Shown here: positions 51,801 through 60,900 of the stretch, one piece after another
Numbering within the stretch: the stretch's first letter is position 1
Layout of the letters: each line of letters opens with the position of its first letter
Position numbers and translations under genes: made by a program
The notes under the pieces: model-generated
Database searches by the model: none
Told to the model about the DNA's origin: nothing
The model's input: the letters and a program-made list of their open reading frames with translations, nothing else
Assembly: GCA_041746735.1 (NCBI GenBank)
Contig: JBGTGP010000030.1
Span: 7,470 to 71,469 of the forward strand
Origin: Opimibacter sp041746735
GTDB lineage: Bacteria; Bacteroidota; Bacteroidia; Chitinophagales; Saprospiraceae
Reading direction: 5' to 3'
DNA length: 64,000 nucleotides

Positions 51801-51916
51801 GATATGGATTGGCCAATATGAAGCGACGGGCTTCACGGGTGGGTGGCCGGCTGATCATTGATTCCAAGCCCGGTACTGGTACAACTATTGAATTTACTTT
51901 TCCTGTTCGACGCTAA
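48899..51916 (+). CDS. Beta-propeller/Y_Y_Y sensor histidine kinase, NarX/DesK type
   Basis: A 1005-residue sensor. Signal peptide within MKAIYFFLLFGLYGVRCSGQ (ATG 48908 also possible). Residues about 30-700 hold regulator-propeller blades (FIYKDSRGFVWISSVTGLNRFDG, DRNGRLWCFSQDDGVMEV). A Y_Y_Y domain follows (near 715-770: LEYSAPELNSLLYKLEGLDD), a membrane helix at about 773-795, the HisKA_3 box YENLHDDVGSRLTAI (His814) and a HATPase domain (NEAFNNIAKYAQASH, IRDNGKGF, GSGYGLANMKRRA). These systems usually sense polymer-derived sugars in Bacteroidota, but no polysaccharide-use genes are here. Its partner is the LuxR-type regulator 73 bp downstream. Confidence 0.93.
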   Translation: MVRMKAIYFFLLFGLYGVRCSGQTGDLIFHHLHLQNGLSQATNAFIYKDSRGFVWISSVTGLNRFDGTHVQVYSPDRSDPSSMLGENIQSPFFEDRHQDIWFNTYEAIQRYQWDTDCFDHYQLTDAEGKVRIGYYIFYLDPDERLWFLIERQELYTFHIPSGKFEFKGKVVPNTVRCYVATETGGHIREIYLRGLARAGIEVLKVDASGQIKPAQLLGTSVDLHVRNIGKVLAEQDAIWILTPSALIRMDRHTHKESIYPVEDAEDMVRVSDTLLLVGSKSAGLKWFDTRSGKWSGTQIRDAASPTGLKSSRINYLHIDHDKTIWVSSVGLGVSYAHIDKRKFQTLLFPEGKNRDDKVIPVNLLEDRNGRLWCFSQDDGVMEVRRPGELVGTGLFRNPGGNPVEDVYEVHYDPNGWYWIAAWSGIQIYNPLHDTFVSVRSDSLVGFSFQHLPDGRLLVSTNKGVFESITFEEGGIGLRLVEAIPSDKEYFPILLDHKRRLWLNRDVQMFLVLDPATYQVLDSVPVLGFSYSMALSPDSTVIWIAATTGLYEIDAGTLDLRRVHNDRSGLPAVGFSSMLQDDSGKLWLSHSGGIIAFDPTTGYIRSYNEMDGLPPLQFTKVAHRMKDGEMWFGAVGGLTRFYPDQVRDVQTPAIPQITSIWINDKPPARPLACDLTAATHITEIQKLTLPYSSNTLTLAVSALEYSAPELNSLLYKLEGLDDDLIRAANGSEIRYPNLPAGHYRLLLYGVNSDGIRNPVPRILQIHIRPPFYQTWWFISISALLIIGIIAYIFYLRFSKALELQQVRLKLYENLHDDVGSRLTAIVLSAEDLERNERITHPKITAMAQIARSIVGNMRRLVWAIDPENDRMQSILQKIQHDRSMLLDDQIRFDLDMDPGLRNLVLPGEIRYQMSSISNEAFNNIAKYAQASHVSMSIRRQDGHIVMTIRDNGKGFSPEDVSRNALTGSGYGLANMKRRASRVGGRLIIDSKPGTGTTIEFTFPVRR

Positions 51917-51989
51917 GTCATATTGTTTCTGAACGTAATCAGAGGTAGAGGTTGAAATTTTTCAGTATATATGCAGCCAGGACACACTT

Positions 51990-52715
51990 ATGACCCGCAG
52001 GATAATTGCATATGAAGATGATCCGGCTTTGCGCCAGCAACTGGAAAATGTGTTTTCCTCCCTCCAGGACGAGTATGATCTTTTAGCCACATTTCCCAAT
52101 CCCATTGGTATCACGGCCGAGCTCAATGTATTAAAGCCTGATGCCGTCCTGATGGATCTACAGATGCTGGAAGAAGACGATGGGTTGGTCGCGTTATACA
52201 AAATCAAGCAAACCGCTCCGGCGATCAAAGTTCTGGTGTTGACCATGTTTGATGCCGACCAGAAAGTTTTCAATGCTATTTGCCTCGGGGCAGATGGCTA
52301 TATGCTGAAATCGGATTTTTCCTCATTTCAATTACCTCATGAAGCCATGCGGCGGTCCTTGAGGATGTTGTTCAATGACGAAGCGTATCTGACGCCTTCA
52401 GTAGCCAGGCAGATCATGAAGCTCTTTTCCGACCAGACCATAGCGGTCCGTATCCAAAAAGTAAAAGAGCGGTTTCAAAATTTGTTTCAGAAAGACAAAA
52501 GGGGAAAACCACTCAACGAATCGGGCCTGACCCGGATGCAAAGCCTGGTCCTGGAGATGATCGTCGAAGGAAAGACCACATCCCAGATAGCCCGTGAAAT
52601 GGAACTCAGTGAAAATACCATCAATTCTCACATCAAAGCCATTTATACCACCCTGGAGGTCCATTCCAGATCGCTGGCAATCAAAAAGGCTATCGAACAC
52701 AAGTGGTTTTCCTGA
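51990..52715 (+). CDS. NarL/LuxR-family response regulator
   Basis: A 241-residue regulator. Receiver domain with acidic pair ED (9-11), phospho-acceptor Asp56 in AVLMDLQM, Thr in LVLTMF and Lys in YMLKSDF. The C-terminal LuxR helix-turn-helix (about 178-236: LTRMQSLVLEMIVEGKTTSQ, ENTINSHIKAIYTTL) binds DNA. An unusual linker of about 45 residues (VARQIMKLFSDQTIAV...KGKP) joins the domains. Cognate kinase directly upstream. The palindromes CTCACCA-N4-TGGTGAG either side of this pair are candidate targets. Confidence 0.93.
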   Translation: MTRRIIAYEDDPALRQQLENVFSSLQDEYDLLATFPNPIGITAELNVLKPDAVLMDLQMLEEDDGLVALYKIKQTAPAIKVLVLTMFDADQKVFNAICLGADGYMLKSDFSSFQLPHEAMRRSLRMLFNDEAYLTPSVARQIMKLFSDQTIAVRIQKVKERFQNLFQKDKRGKPLNESGLTRMQSLVLEMIVEGKTTSQIAREMELSENTINSHIKAIYTTLEVHSRSLAIKKAIEHKWFS

Positions 52716-52750
52716 ACCGGATCTGTTTTATTTTCACTTTTTTTCAAAAA

Positions 52751-52796
52751 CTCACCAAAACTGGTGAGATCGGCTCCAATAACAGGCCTATTTTTG
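52751..52796 (+). promoter_or_regulatory. CTCACCA-N4-TGGTGAG palindrome with promoter, copy B
   Basis: CTCACCA (52751-52757), AAAC, TGGTGAG (52762-52768), then an exact -7 box TATTTTTG (52789-52796). No TTG exists at the -33 position; the palindrome's right half stands there, which suggests an activator-dependent promoter. Same half-sites, spacing and distance as copy A (48227). Confidence 0.65.
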
Positions 52797-52801
52797 TATC
52801 C

Positions 52802-53077
52802 AAACAAAGAGTGAAGAAGTCAACCCACCTACCCTGGAAAATCAAGACGTCTGACTCTTTGTTCGCATACACCCAAGCGACCAAAACAGGTAAGCCCCGG
52901 GACGTTTTTAACATCGACTCAGGTCTTTGGCGAGAATAACCCGGACCTCTGTTTTGGATCAGAAGAACCCCAAAGAACCCAGGATATTTTTATTCTACCC
53001 GGGGAAAGCCACATCAACCCCAAATCGTAACAAGCAGATACTCATTCCCCATGAATGAGATTTGCTTGTTTTTTTTT
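52802..53077 (+). ncRNA. Candidate leader/short transcript upstream of the LytS-type kinase
   Basis: From the copy B promoter to the terminator at 53029-53077, about 275 nt with no convincing gene. The 52703-52939 frame crosses the promoter and looks spurious. The region has G-poor stretches and CCC-rich clusters. It may be an attenuated 5' leader of the kinase gene (start 53205) or a free sRNA. Confidence 0.3.
53029..53077 (+). terminator. Strong terminator before the LytS-type kinase gene
   Basis: AACAAGCA (53029-53036) pairs with TGCTTGTT (53063-53070), continued by an inner CTCATT (53041-53046) / AATGAG (53054-53059) stem with a small bulge, then a run of T to 53077. It sits 128 bp upstream of the kinase start. 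Confidence 0.85.
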
Positions 53078-53204
53078 GACTTCCTCACCGGAGTTTTACA
53101 TCGCTATTGAGCAGTTCACACGACCATATGACGGTTTACTAACTACAGCTGCCCGTATCGGTATATTCCCGGATATTGGCACCATCTTGTGTAGATTAGG
53201 TCAT

Positions 53205-56200
53205 ATGTCATCTGGTTACCTTGTAAAGGTCCTATGGATATTGTTGACTTTCCAATGGACAGGGGCTGTGCTGTGGGCGCAATGGAGGCCTGCCCGGCTG
53301 GATCATCTGGGACCACCGGAAGGATTTAAATACTGGACTTTTGATATAGCACAGGACAGTACTGGTTATATGTATTTCGCTACCGAAATGGGATTGCTTC
53401 GGTATGATGGCCATGAGGTCGAGTTGTTTGCCCACCGACCGGATGATACGACATCGATCCGGCCCGGAAATATTAACTGCATGGTCTACGGATCTGATCA
53501 CAAGCTATGGCTGGGTTCCAGGGTGAATGGGCTTAACAGGTTTGATCCCGTCACCATGACCTTTAGGCATTTTCCCACCCCGAATGCTGCAAAATTTAAT
53601 TACGATGCCATAAAATCTATTTGTGAAGATGCGGAGGGAAATCTTTGGGTGGGCGGAGAAGGATTTTCCCTTTTTCGTTTTGACCGTAATTCAGAAACGT
53701 ATGAAACATATTCACCCGACTGGAGTGAGGTCAGACATCATGAACAGGGCCAGACGGTTCTTGATATCTTTCAGGACCGTTTTCATCCGGAACGGCTATG
53801 GTTTGGAGTAGATGGGTATCCAGTGGAAGGGAGGATTTTCCCGTGGGTAACTGCTCTTGTTTCCTTTAATAAAATCACCAAAACGTTTGAAAGCCATCCC
53901 TGTTCGGGCGGGCCCAAATTTCAGGAGGCTGACGGCACACTTTGGCTGGCGACCTGGGGTATACAAAAGTATAATCCGAAGACCCGAACCACCTTACATG
54001 ATCCTTTGATCATCCCGTATTCGAATGGCCCCATCAGTCCGCTTGTGCGGGATATCCAAAGTGACGGCCATGAAGTTATGGTAGCCGTTCCCTATGCTAT
54101 ACTGGGAGGTGTAAAGTTGGGTTCATATTCTACGTTGGCACTGGATCACGAACTTGGAGTCGTCGAAAGTATTTTTGTCGATGCACAGGGCAATACCTGG
54201 TTTGGCCGGAGCAATGGTGTCACTGTCCTCCGGGCAAAGAAGGAAGCGATCCGGTATTTTTCACTAGAAGCATCGGGTGTACAGAACAGAATTTATCCGG
54301 CACGCTATATGTACCATCCGCAACACCATGCGCTTTGGATCGTCAATCATGCCATTGGGGAAGACGGGAGAACCATAATCGAAGTGCCGCTGGATCCCCA
54401 GCAACCTACAAACGCAAAAGGGATGGATTTTGTAGTGTCGGGGCTGGCCATAGACAAATCCGGAGCGGTATGGATCACAGGCAACGGTCAGTTTTACAAG
54501 CAGTCGGGCAAAAGCCTTGGCTCACCACATACACATGTCACGCTGCCTTGCTCCAAACAGTACACAACCCCCAGGTATTTAACAGTGAGTCCGGAAGGTT
54601 GGATGGGAGGGATAAGCCGGGATCAGTTTATATGGTTTTCACCAGAACAACAAAGGTGTCACGTCATCTATCGCCATGACCTGGCCCGGGATGAGCGGTC
54701 AGATGGGTCGATTGGATTTTTAGGATTCCACTGGAGAGATCAACATAAAGCTTTTGTCTTTTCGAATGAAGTGTATGACATTGATCTGCTGACGGGTGCT
54801 GTACGACAATTATCCTTTCCGTTAGATGCGGAATGGGCGCGATTGCGGGAGATCAACAGTGTCATTGAAGATACAAGGGGACATCTTTGGGTGAGTACCC
54901 TGACGACGATCAGTGAGTTTGTGGTTCGAAACGACAGTCTGATCCTGCAGCGCTATTATAGTCCAGCTGACGGACTGGTCAGTTCGTGGACGAACGAAAA
55001 CTATCCGGATACAGAAGGACGGATCTGGATGTTTGCCCCGAATGGCATGAATGCGATAAATCCTACCACCGGTGAGATCAGGACGTTTGGTGTCAATGAA
55101 GGACTGCATGAGTCCTTTGTCGATCCCTGGTATCTGGTGGAAACGTCAGACGGATCCATCATCAGTTCGAATAGCAAGGGTTTTATTCTCTTCCATCCGG
55201 ATTCGTTATGGAATGCTTACGACCACAGTACTGTGCCTGTTGTGATCAAACAAATCCGTATTGCCGGTATGCCGATACCGTATGCAGGAGACGTTAATTT
55301 TTTATCCCATATCCATCTTCGGCCACACCAGAGCTATGTCGATGTCCAGTTTCAGGCCCTGGCATATCCGACGGATTATAATCTCACCTACAGCTATAAA
55401 CTGGAGGGATTGCATGATGACTGGATTTCTATAGGGGAGAATAAAATAGTCACGCTCTCTTCTTTGCCTCCTGGACCATATACGCTCAGGATTAAAACCG
55501 GCTCTGCTGCCAGCCACGGAACAGAAAAGATCCTCCACATCTTTAAGGCGACACCGCTGGTACAGCAAACCTGGTTCTGGCTCTTGTGTATATTGTTACT
55601 TGGAACTGTGACCATTGCCCTGATCCGGAGGCGCATCCGCATCATTCGTACGGAAGAGGAACGAAAGGCTGAAATTACCAAGCAAATGGCAGAGCTGGAA
55701 CTCAAGGCCCTGCGGTCCCAGATGAATCCTCATTTTATGTTTAACAGCCTCAATTCCATTAAGAACTATATTCTCCAGGCCCAACCCACGCTGGCCGCTG
55801 AGTATCTCTCCAATTTTGCGCATCTCATCCGGATGATCCTGCAGCATAGCCGTGAAAAAAGCATTACACTGGAAGATGAACTGGAAACCCTTTTACTCTA
55901 TATCGAATTGGAAAAAATTCGATTTGAAGATAAATTTGAATTCAATTGTGTAGTGGAGGACGGATTGTTGCTGGGTCAGATCATGATACCCCCGATGCTC
56001 CTCCAGCCTTTTGTGGAAAATGCGATCTGGCATGGCCTTATGCATAAAAAGGGTAAGGGTCATCTGATGTTGTCCTTCTCCAAAAGAGAAAGCATGGTGG
56101 CCTGCACCATTGATGATGACGGAGTAGGCCGAAATAAAGCCGCTGAAATGAAGAGTATGACCGCCACGAAGTATAAAAGTATGGGCATGGGCATTACTCG

Positions 56201-56333
56201 TGATCGAATCGAGATTATGAACAGGATGGACACACTGGGTATCCGGGTGGAAGTCATCGACAAGAAAGATGCGGATGGGAAACCTGCAGGTACCCGTGTT
56301 AAACTCTTCATCCCCGGAGAAAATGAATCATAA
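53205..56333 (+). CDS. Beta-propeller/Y_Y_Y sensor kinase, LytS type
   Basis: A 1042-residue sensor from ATG 53205, which gives signal peptide MSSGYLVKVLWILLTFQWTG...LWAQ. The longer frame from 53055 starts inside a terminator hairpin. Propeller blades fill about 30-680 (GYMYFATEMGLLRYDGHEV, NLWVGGEGFSLFRFDRNSE, GHLWVSTLTTISEF); a Y_Y_Y domain lies near 715-775; a membrane helix at about 789-810. The kinase domain is the His_kinase family: LRSQMNPHFMFNSLNSIKNY (His843) and a HATPase (LQPFVENAIWHGL, DDDGVGRNKA). The LytTR regulator follows after 12 bp. It is the mirror image of the pair at 57104-61054. Confidence 0.93.
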   Translation: MSSGYLVKVLWILLTFQWTGAVLWAQWRPARLDHLGPPEGFKYWTFDIAQDSTGYMYFATEMGLLRYDGHEVELFAHRPDDTTSIRPGNINCMVYGSDHKLWLGSRVNGLNRFDPVTMTFRHFPTPNAAKFNYDAIKSICEDAEGNLWVGGEGFSLFRFDRNSETYETYSPDWSEVRHHEQGQTVLDIFQDRFHPERLWFGVDGYPVEGRIFPWVTALVSFNKITKTFESHPCSGGPKFQEADGTLWLATWGIQKYNPKTRTTLHDPLIIPYSNGPISPLVRDIQSDGHEVMVAVPYAILGGVKLGSYSTLALDHELGVVESIFVDAQGNTWFGRSNGVTVLRAKKEAIRYFSLEASGVQNRIYPARYMYHPQHHALWIVNHAIGEDGRTIIEVPLDPQQPTNAKGMDFVVSGLAIDKSGAVWITGNGQFYKQSGKSLGSPHTHVTLPCSKQYTTPRYLTVSPEGWMGGISRDQFIWFSPEQQRCHVIYRHDLARDERSDGSIGFLGFHWRDQHKAFVFSNEVYDIDLLTGAVRQLSFPLDAEWARLREINSVIEDTRGHLWVSTLTTISEFVVRNDSLILQRYYSPADGLVSSWTNENYPDTEGRIWMFAPNGMNAINPTTGEIRTFGVNEGLHESFVDPWYLVETSDGSIISSNSKGFILFHPDSLWNAYDHSTVPVVIKQIRIAGMPIPYAGDVNFLSHIHLRPHQSYVDVQFQALAYPTDYNLTYSYKLEGLHDDWISIGENKIVTLSSLPPGPYTLRIKTGSAASHGTEKILHIFKATPLVQQTWFWLLCILLLGTVTIALIRRRIRIIRTEEERKAEITKQMAELELKALRSQMNPHFMFNSLNSIKNYILQAQPTLAAEYLSNFAHLIRMILQHSREKSITLEDELETLLLYIELEKIRFEDKFEFNCVVEDGLLLGQIMIPPMLLQPFVENAIWHGLMHKKGKGHLMLSFSKRESMVACTIDDDGVGRNKAAEMKSMTATKYKSMGMGITRDRIEIMNRMDTLGIRVEVIDKKDADGKPAGTRVKLFIPGENES

Positions 56334-56345
56334 ACCAAGGAAGTC

Positions 56346-57098
56346 ATGTCGCAATTGAAAGCCATTCTCATAGATGATGAGAAAAATAGTCTGGAGTCAC
56401 TCGCGTTTGAACTCCGGGAATATTGTCCGGAGGTAGAGATCGTGGCAGCATGTCAGGATCCGAAAGTGGGCCTGCGGGAGATCCGAAAGCTGCATCCGGA
56501 TGTCGTCTTTCTCGATATTGAGATGCCAGGCATGAATGGATTTGAATTATTGCAGAGTCTGCCAGAGCTTCGCTTTCATGTCATTTTTGTGACCGCGTAT
56601 GATCAGTTTGCCATTAAAGCTTTTGATTTCAATGCCACAGACTATCTGCTCAAGCCGGTGAGGAAATCCAAGTTGATCCAGGCTGTCCAGAAGGCGGTGG
56701 ATCGACAACAACCGATGATGGAGCGATCGGATCTGGATGCGTTGATTCAGAACATCCGGATACAGTCTCATAGCGGCCTTGAGCATATAGCCTTGCCGAC
56801 CGGTGAAGGTTTTACAATGGTGCATATCAATGATATCTCCCATCTCCAGGCGGAGAGTAACTATACCTGGGTATATCTGCCAAAGCGGAAGTATCTCGTG
56901 ACAAAGACGCTCAAGGATATGGAGGAAATGTTGGCCTTTCCTCAGTATTTCAGACCACACAAAAGTTTTGTCGTCAACCTCAATCATGTCGACCGGTATA
57001 TACGGGGGCAGGGAGGGTATCTGGTGATGAAGGATCACACACAGGTCCCGGTGGCGCGTGCCCAGAAAACGGAATTGCTACGGGTCCTGAAGCTATGA
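56346..57098 (+). CDS. LytTR-family response regulator (partner of kinase 53205)
   Basis: A 250-residue regulator. Receiver domain with DDE at 10-12, Asp57 in VVFLDIEMPG, ILLK-type Lys in YLLKPV. The LytTR DNA-binding domain (about 145-250) has VHINDISHLQAESNYTWVY and RPHKSFVVNLNHVDRYI. It lies 12 bp after the kinase gene. It ends 5 bp from the convergent regulator at 57104, leaving almost no room for terminators. Confidence 0.94.
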   Translation: MSQLKAILIDDEKNSLESLAFELREYCPEVEIVAACQDPKVGLREIRKLHPDVVFLDIEMPGMNGFELLQSLPELRFHVIFVTAYDQFAIKAFDFNATDYLLKPVRKSKLIQAVQKAVDRQQPMMERSDLDALIQNIRIQSHSGLEHIALPTGEGFTMVHINDISHLQAESNYTWVYLPKRKYLVTKTLKDMEEMLAFPQYFRPHKSFVVNLNHVDRYIRGQGGYLVMKDHTQVPVARAQKTELLRVLKL

Positions 57099-57103
57099 CC
57101 GGT

Positions 57104-57871
57104 CTATCCTTTACGGTTTTGCTGTAACAGCATTTGTTTTAAATCGTCCTTGCGCCGCCGCGATACAGTGATGCTCGAGCCATCGGTCATCACGACCGTA
57201 CTGTCCCGCTCGATCATCCGGATATGCGCCGTATTCACCAGATGAGATTTGTGTGCCCGGAAAAAGCCCTGATCCGACAGCAGCTCTTCAAAATCCTTCA
57301 ATGTCCGGGAGACCATCAGTCGCTTACCATCGGAAAAGTAAAACATGGAGTAATTATTGATGCCTTCACACCGAATAATATCAGCCGCCGGATGAAAGGA
57401 CAATCCTTCCATGGTCGCCAGCGCCAACTTGAACTGCGACGGGTCCGGATGAGCAAGATTACCGAATAGATTTTGAATCTGCTCCTGCTGCGATTGCCGG
57501 GCCTGCGGGAATTGTTGCTTGACGATATGCCGGTGTATAGCATTTGTCAGATCCAGGATATCGATGGGTTTGAGCAGGTAATCCAGCGCACTGAAGCGAA
57601 TCGCCTTGATGGCATACTGATCATACGCAGTGGTAAAGATGACATCAAAATCCCAGGTCCCAAGATGATTGAGCACATCAAAACCATTCATGTGGGGCAT
57701 TTCGATATCCAGCATCAGGAGCGTAGGCTGAAAGGCTTTCATCTCTTCCAGCGCCTGTACCGGATGCGTTGCATAGCGCACTTCCTTCTCCATGGGAATG
57801 TGCTTATGGATTAACACCTGCAGAACATTGCAGGCCGCTTCTTCGTCATCCAGGATAAATATTTTAATCAT
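57104..57871 (-). CDS. LytTR-family response regulator (partner of kinase 57911)
   Basis: A 255-residue regulator paralogous to that at 56346: DDE at 8-10, Asp55 in LLMLDIEMPH, YLLKPI, and a LytTR domain with ADIIRCEGINNYSMFYF and RAHKSHLVNTAHIRMIE. It lies 39 bp after its kinase gene on the minus strand. The two LytTR genes meet tail to tail. Confidence 0.94.
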   Translation of the reverse strand: MIKIFILDDEEAACNVLQVLIHKHIPMEKEVRYATHPVQALEEMKAFQPTLLMLDIEMPHMNGFDVLNHLGTWDFDVIFTTAYDQYAIKAIRFSALDYLLKPIDILDLTNAIHRHIVKQQFPQARQSQQEQIQNLFGNLAHPDPSQFKLALATMEGLSFHPAADIIRCEGINNYSMFYFSDGKRLMVSRTLKDFEELLSDQGFFRAHKSHLVNTAHIRMIERDSTVVMTDGSSITVSRRRKDDLKQMLLQQNRKG

Positions 57872-57910
57872 CAGGCGGTGGGTGTTAGCATTGAAAGTAC
57901 AACATAGCGA

Positions 57911-60900
57911 CTACAACTTTTCCTGATGCAGAGGAAGAGTCAGGACCACTGTGGTCCCTGTGCTTTCACCGTGCTCATCCATCTCATCCAGGATCTGTAT
58001 GCCGTTGATATCAGGATGGGCCTCCATCAGGATGTTGATCCGTTGCTCGGTCAGTTTTGTGCCACGGGATTCAAACAATCCACTTCCCATTTTACGGGCC
58101 CGGATTTCTTCGGCTTTTTTTCGGCCTATACCATTGTCTTGTATCCTGCAAACCAGGAATCTGTTTTGACGGGTAAAGGATAGATGGAGCTGTTTGTCGC
58201 CATCCTTGTGGATCAACCCATGCCAGATGGCATTTTCGACATACGGCTGAATGATGAGTGGCGGGATCATAATGTCCTCCGTGTCCAGCTGTTCATCTAC
58301 TGTAAGCTGATAAGAAAAGGACTGGCTGAATCGCATGGCCTCCAGTGACAGATAGAGCCGAAGCGTTTCCAGTTCATCATGAAGCGGAATTACATTTTGA
58401 TCCGATGCATGCAGTATGCGGCGAAGCAGTTTGGAAAAGCGGGACAGGTAGGTATAGGCCAAATCTACTTTTTCCGTGACGATACATTCCTGGATGGCAT
58501 TGAGGCAATTGAAAATAAAGTGTGGATTCATCTGAGCCCGGAGCGCTCTGGATTCCAGTTCGCGGACCTGGTCCCGGATTTGATTTTTACGGTGCAGGAC
58601 TTTGATACGACGCTGGACATAAAGGAATATGCCGGTAATCAACAGCAAAACCAAAATGATCCTGAACCACCAGGTGGCATACCAGGGTGGTGTTATCGTC
58701 AGGGAAAGGGAGATTTCATGTGGGAGATGCTGACCAAAGGCATCCGTAGCTCTGACCCTGAGCTGATAATTTCCAGGGGATACTGCATGCAGGGATAGCT
58801 CGTTTTGATTGCCCAGTTCAATCCAATCCGTATCCAGTGGAGATAGCTGGTAGGCATACCGGATCTTACGAGGCTGCTCATATTCGAGGACGCTGAAGTG
58901 AAAAATCAATCGATTTTGATCATGACGTAAGCGTAGCCGACGATCTGCAGGGATGGCATCAGGCTGTTCATTTACGCGTACATGATGCCACCGAAACTGC
59001 AACGGTTTTTTCGGGACCTTCGACCAAGCCCCAGGGTCAATGATATGGAGATTCTGGCCGCTGAGGAATGCCAATCGCCCATCTTGAAGATAGGTGCTGC
59101 TACCAAAGGCATCTGTATACTTTCCGGAGGGAAGCGCGTGGACAGGATGAAATCGGTTATGATCCGGATCATAGACATCTATGCCCTCCAGATTACAGGT
59201 CCATAGGTCACCTTGCCCGTCCAGGGCAAAGGCGTAATTGAAGCCATGACTCAATCCTTCAGCCTGGGTATAGATATCCAGACTGTCCGAGAGGTAGTGA
59301 AACCGGAGGACGCCGTTGAGAGAGCTGATCCATAGGTGACCGGCACCGTCATCGAGCAGGTCCCGCTGCATGGAATAGGAATAGGTTTTTCGTTGAATAT
59401 GGGGATAAAGATCAAAGGTGTCGGTCTGCCCGGTGCCAATATGTCGACGTGCGGGATTAGCGTTCGGCAAAAGGTACCATAGATATTGCTCATCCGGAGA
59501 GAGACAGGTAAGTTTTACATATCCCGAACTCGTGATGCGGGTCAAGGTATCGCCACCGGTGTAGTGAAAGATAAGACCATTTGATTTTTTAAAAAAGATG
59601 GACTGATCATGGATTTTATCTATACCGACCACATGACCCGGCGAAGCTTTCAATTGGGATGCGAACGGTAAGTTCGAAGGACGAAGATCAACCCCGGTGG
59701 ATGATACAGATGCGGTCATCAGCTCCGATCTGTTGATGATCCAGACGGCATGTTTTTCTGCCGGAAAAATATAATTGATCTGGTTTGAAACGTCGTTGGG
59801 GATGATGTGATGATAGGCCCTTTCAGCGAGATCATAGTATCCGAAGCCCGAGCCCCAATATGGAATATAGATTCGAGAATGTCCGTCAAATTGGATACGG
59901 CCGGGATCTTGTTCAGCGATAGTTTTGGAAAGATTAGATTTCAATCGTACGGATTGCACTGAGCGATCTGTATAATCGATAATATCAATACCATTGTCGG
60001 TGGCGACCCACATCCGGCCCTGATAGTCTTCACACAGGGAATGGATATAATCGCTTTGGAGAAGCCCGGAGGGATCGCCCGACCGAATGGGCGTCCAGGA
60101 CTGGCTTGAAGGTTGGTAGATCAGGAGGCCTCCTTTACGGGTGCCGATCCAGATATTACCCTGCCGGTCACCCGTGATGGACAGACAACAGTGCCAGGCA
60201 TCAGCAGGAAAAGGTATAGCCACAGAATCCAGTTGTTGAGTCTGGAGATGGTATCGGATCAGCGTTCTGTGCCGGCTGGTAAAATAAAGCTGGCCGAGGC
60301 TGTCGAGATAGAGTCCGCCATTGGCCCCAATGGTCGGTTGGGTAAGGTGAAAAATAGGTAGATTTTTTGGGTTGTGGTACTGGTGATAAAAAAGACCGGT
60401 GGCGTATTCATAGTACACCGGACCGGTGGCGACCTGGATCCAAAAACCGGTAGTAAGACCTTTACCGGTGATATATCCGGTGACCCGCGACGGCACCCCA
60501 CTGGAATCTCGGGTCATCGGAATCTGCTCCCAGGACTCGCTTCCGGGTGGAAGTTTGAAAAGTGCAGCATCAGAAGAAATCCACATGGTCTTTTGGCGAT
60601 CCTGCCAGATCGCATAGATGTGCCCAATAGAAGATCCATAAGTTCCTTCTGACCGGAGAAAATAATTGCTGATGTGTCCGGAGACAGGATGAATCCGATT
60701 GACACCCCATGATCCCGCCGCCCAGATATATCCTTCATCGTCTTCACAAAGGGTGTAGTTTTCACCGGAAGTCATGGATTGACCCGGAATGCCGGTACGG
60801 TTGTAAAGCTTGATGGAGCTGCCATCATGACGGTGCAATCCGTTGTACGAGGCAATCCACATGTGATCATGCCGATCACGAAGCAGTTGAGTGATATTGT

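Noticed and set aside
52703..52939. 78-residue open frame downstream of the LuxR-type regulator
   Set aside because: Overlaps the regulator's end and spans the palindrome and promoter; no protein features.
53055..53204. Fifty-residue N-terminal extension of the LytS kinase
   Set aside because: The ATG lies inside a strong terminator stem; ATG 53205 gives a proper signal peptide.
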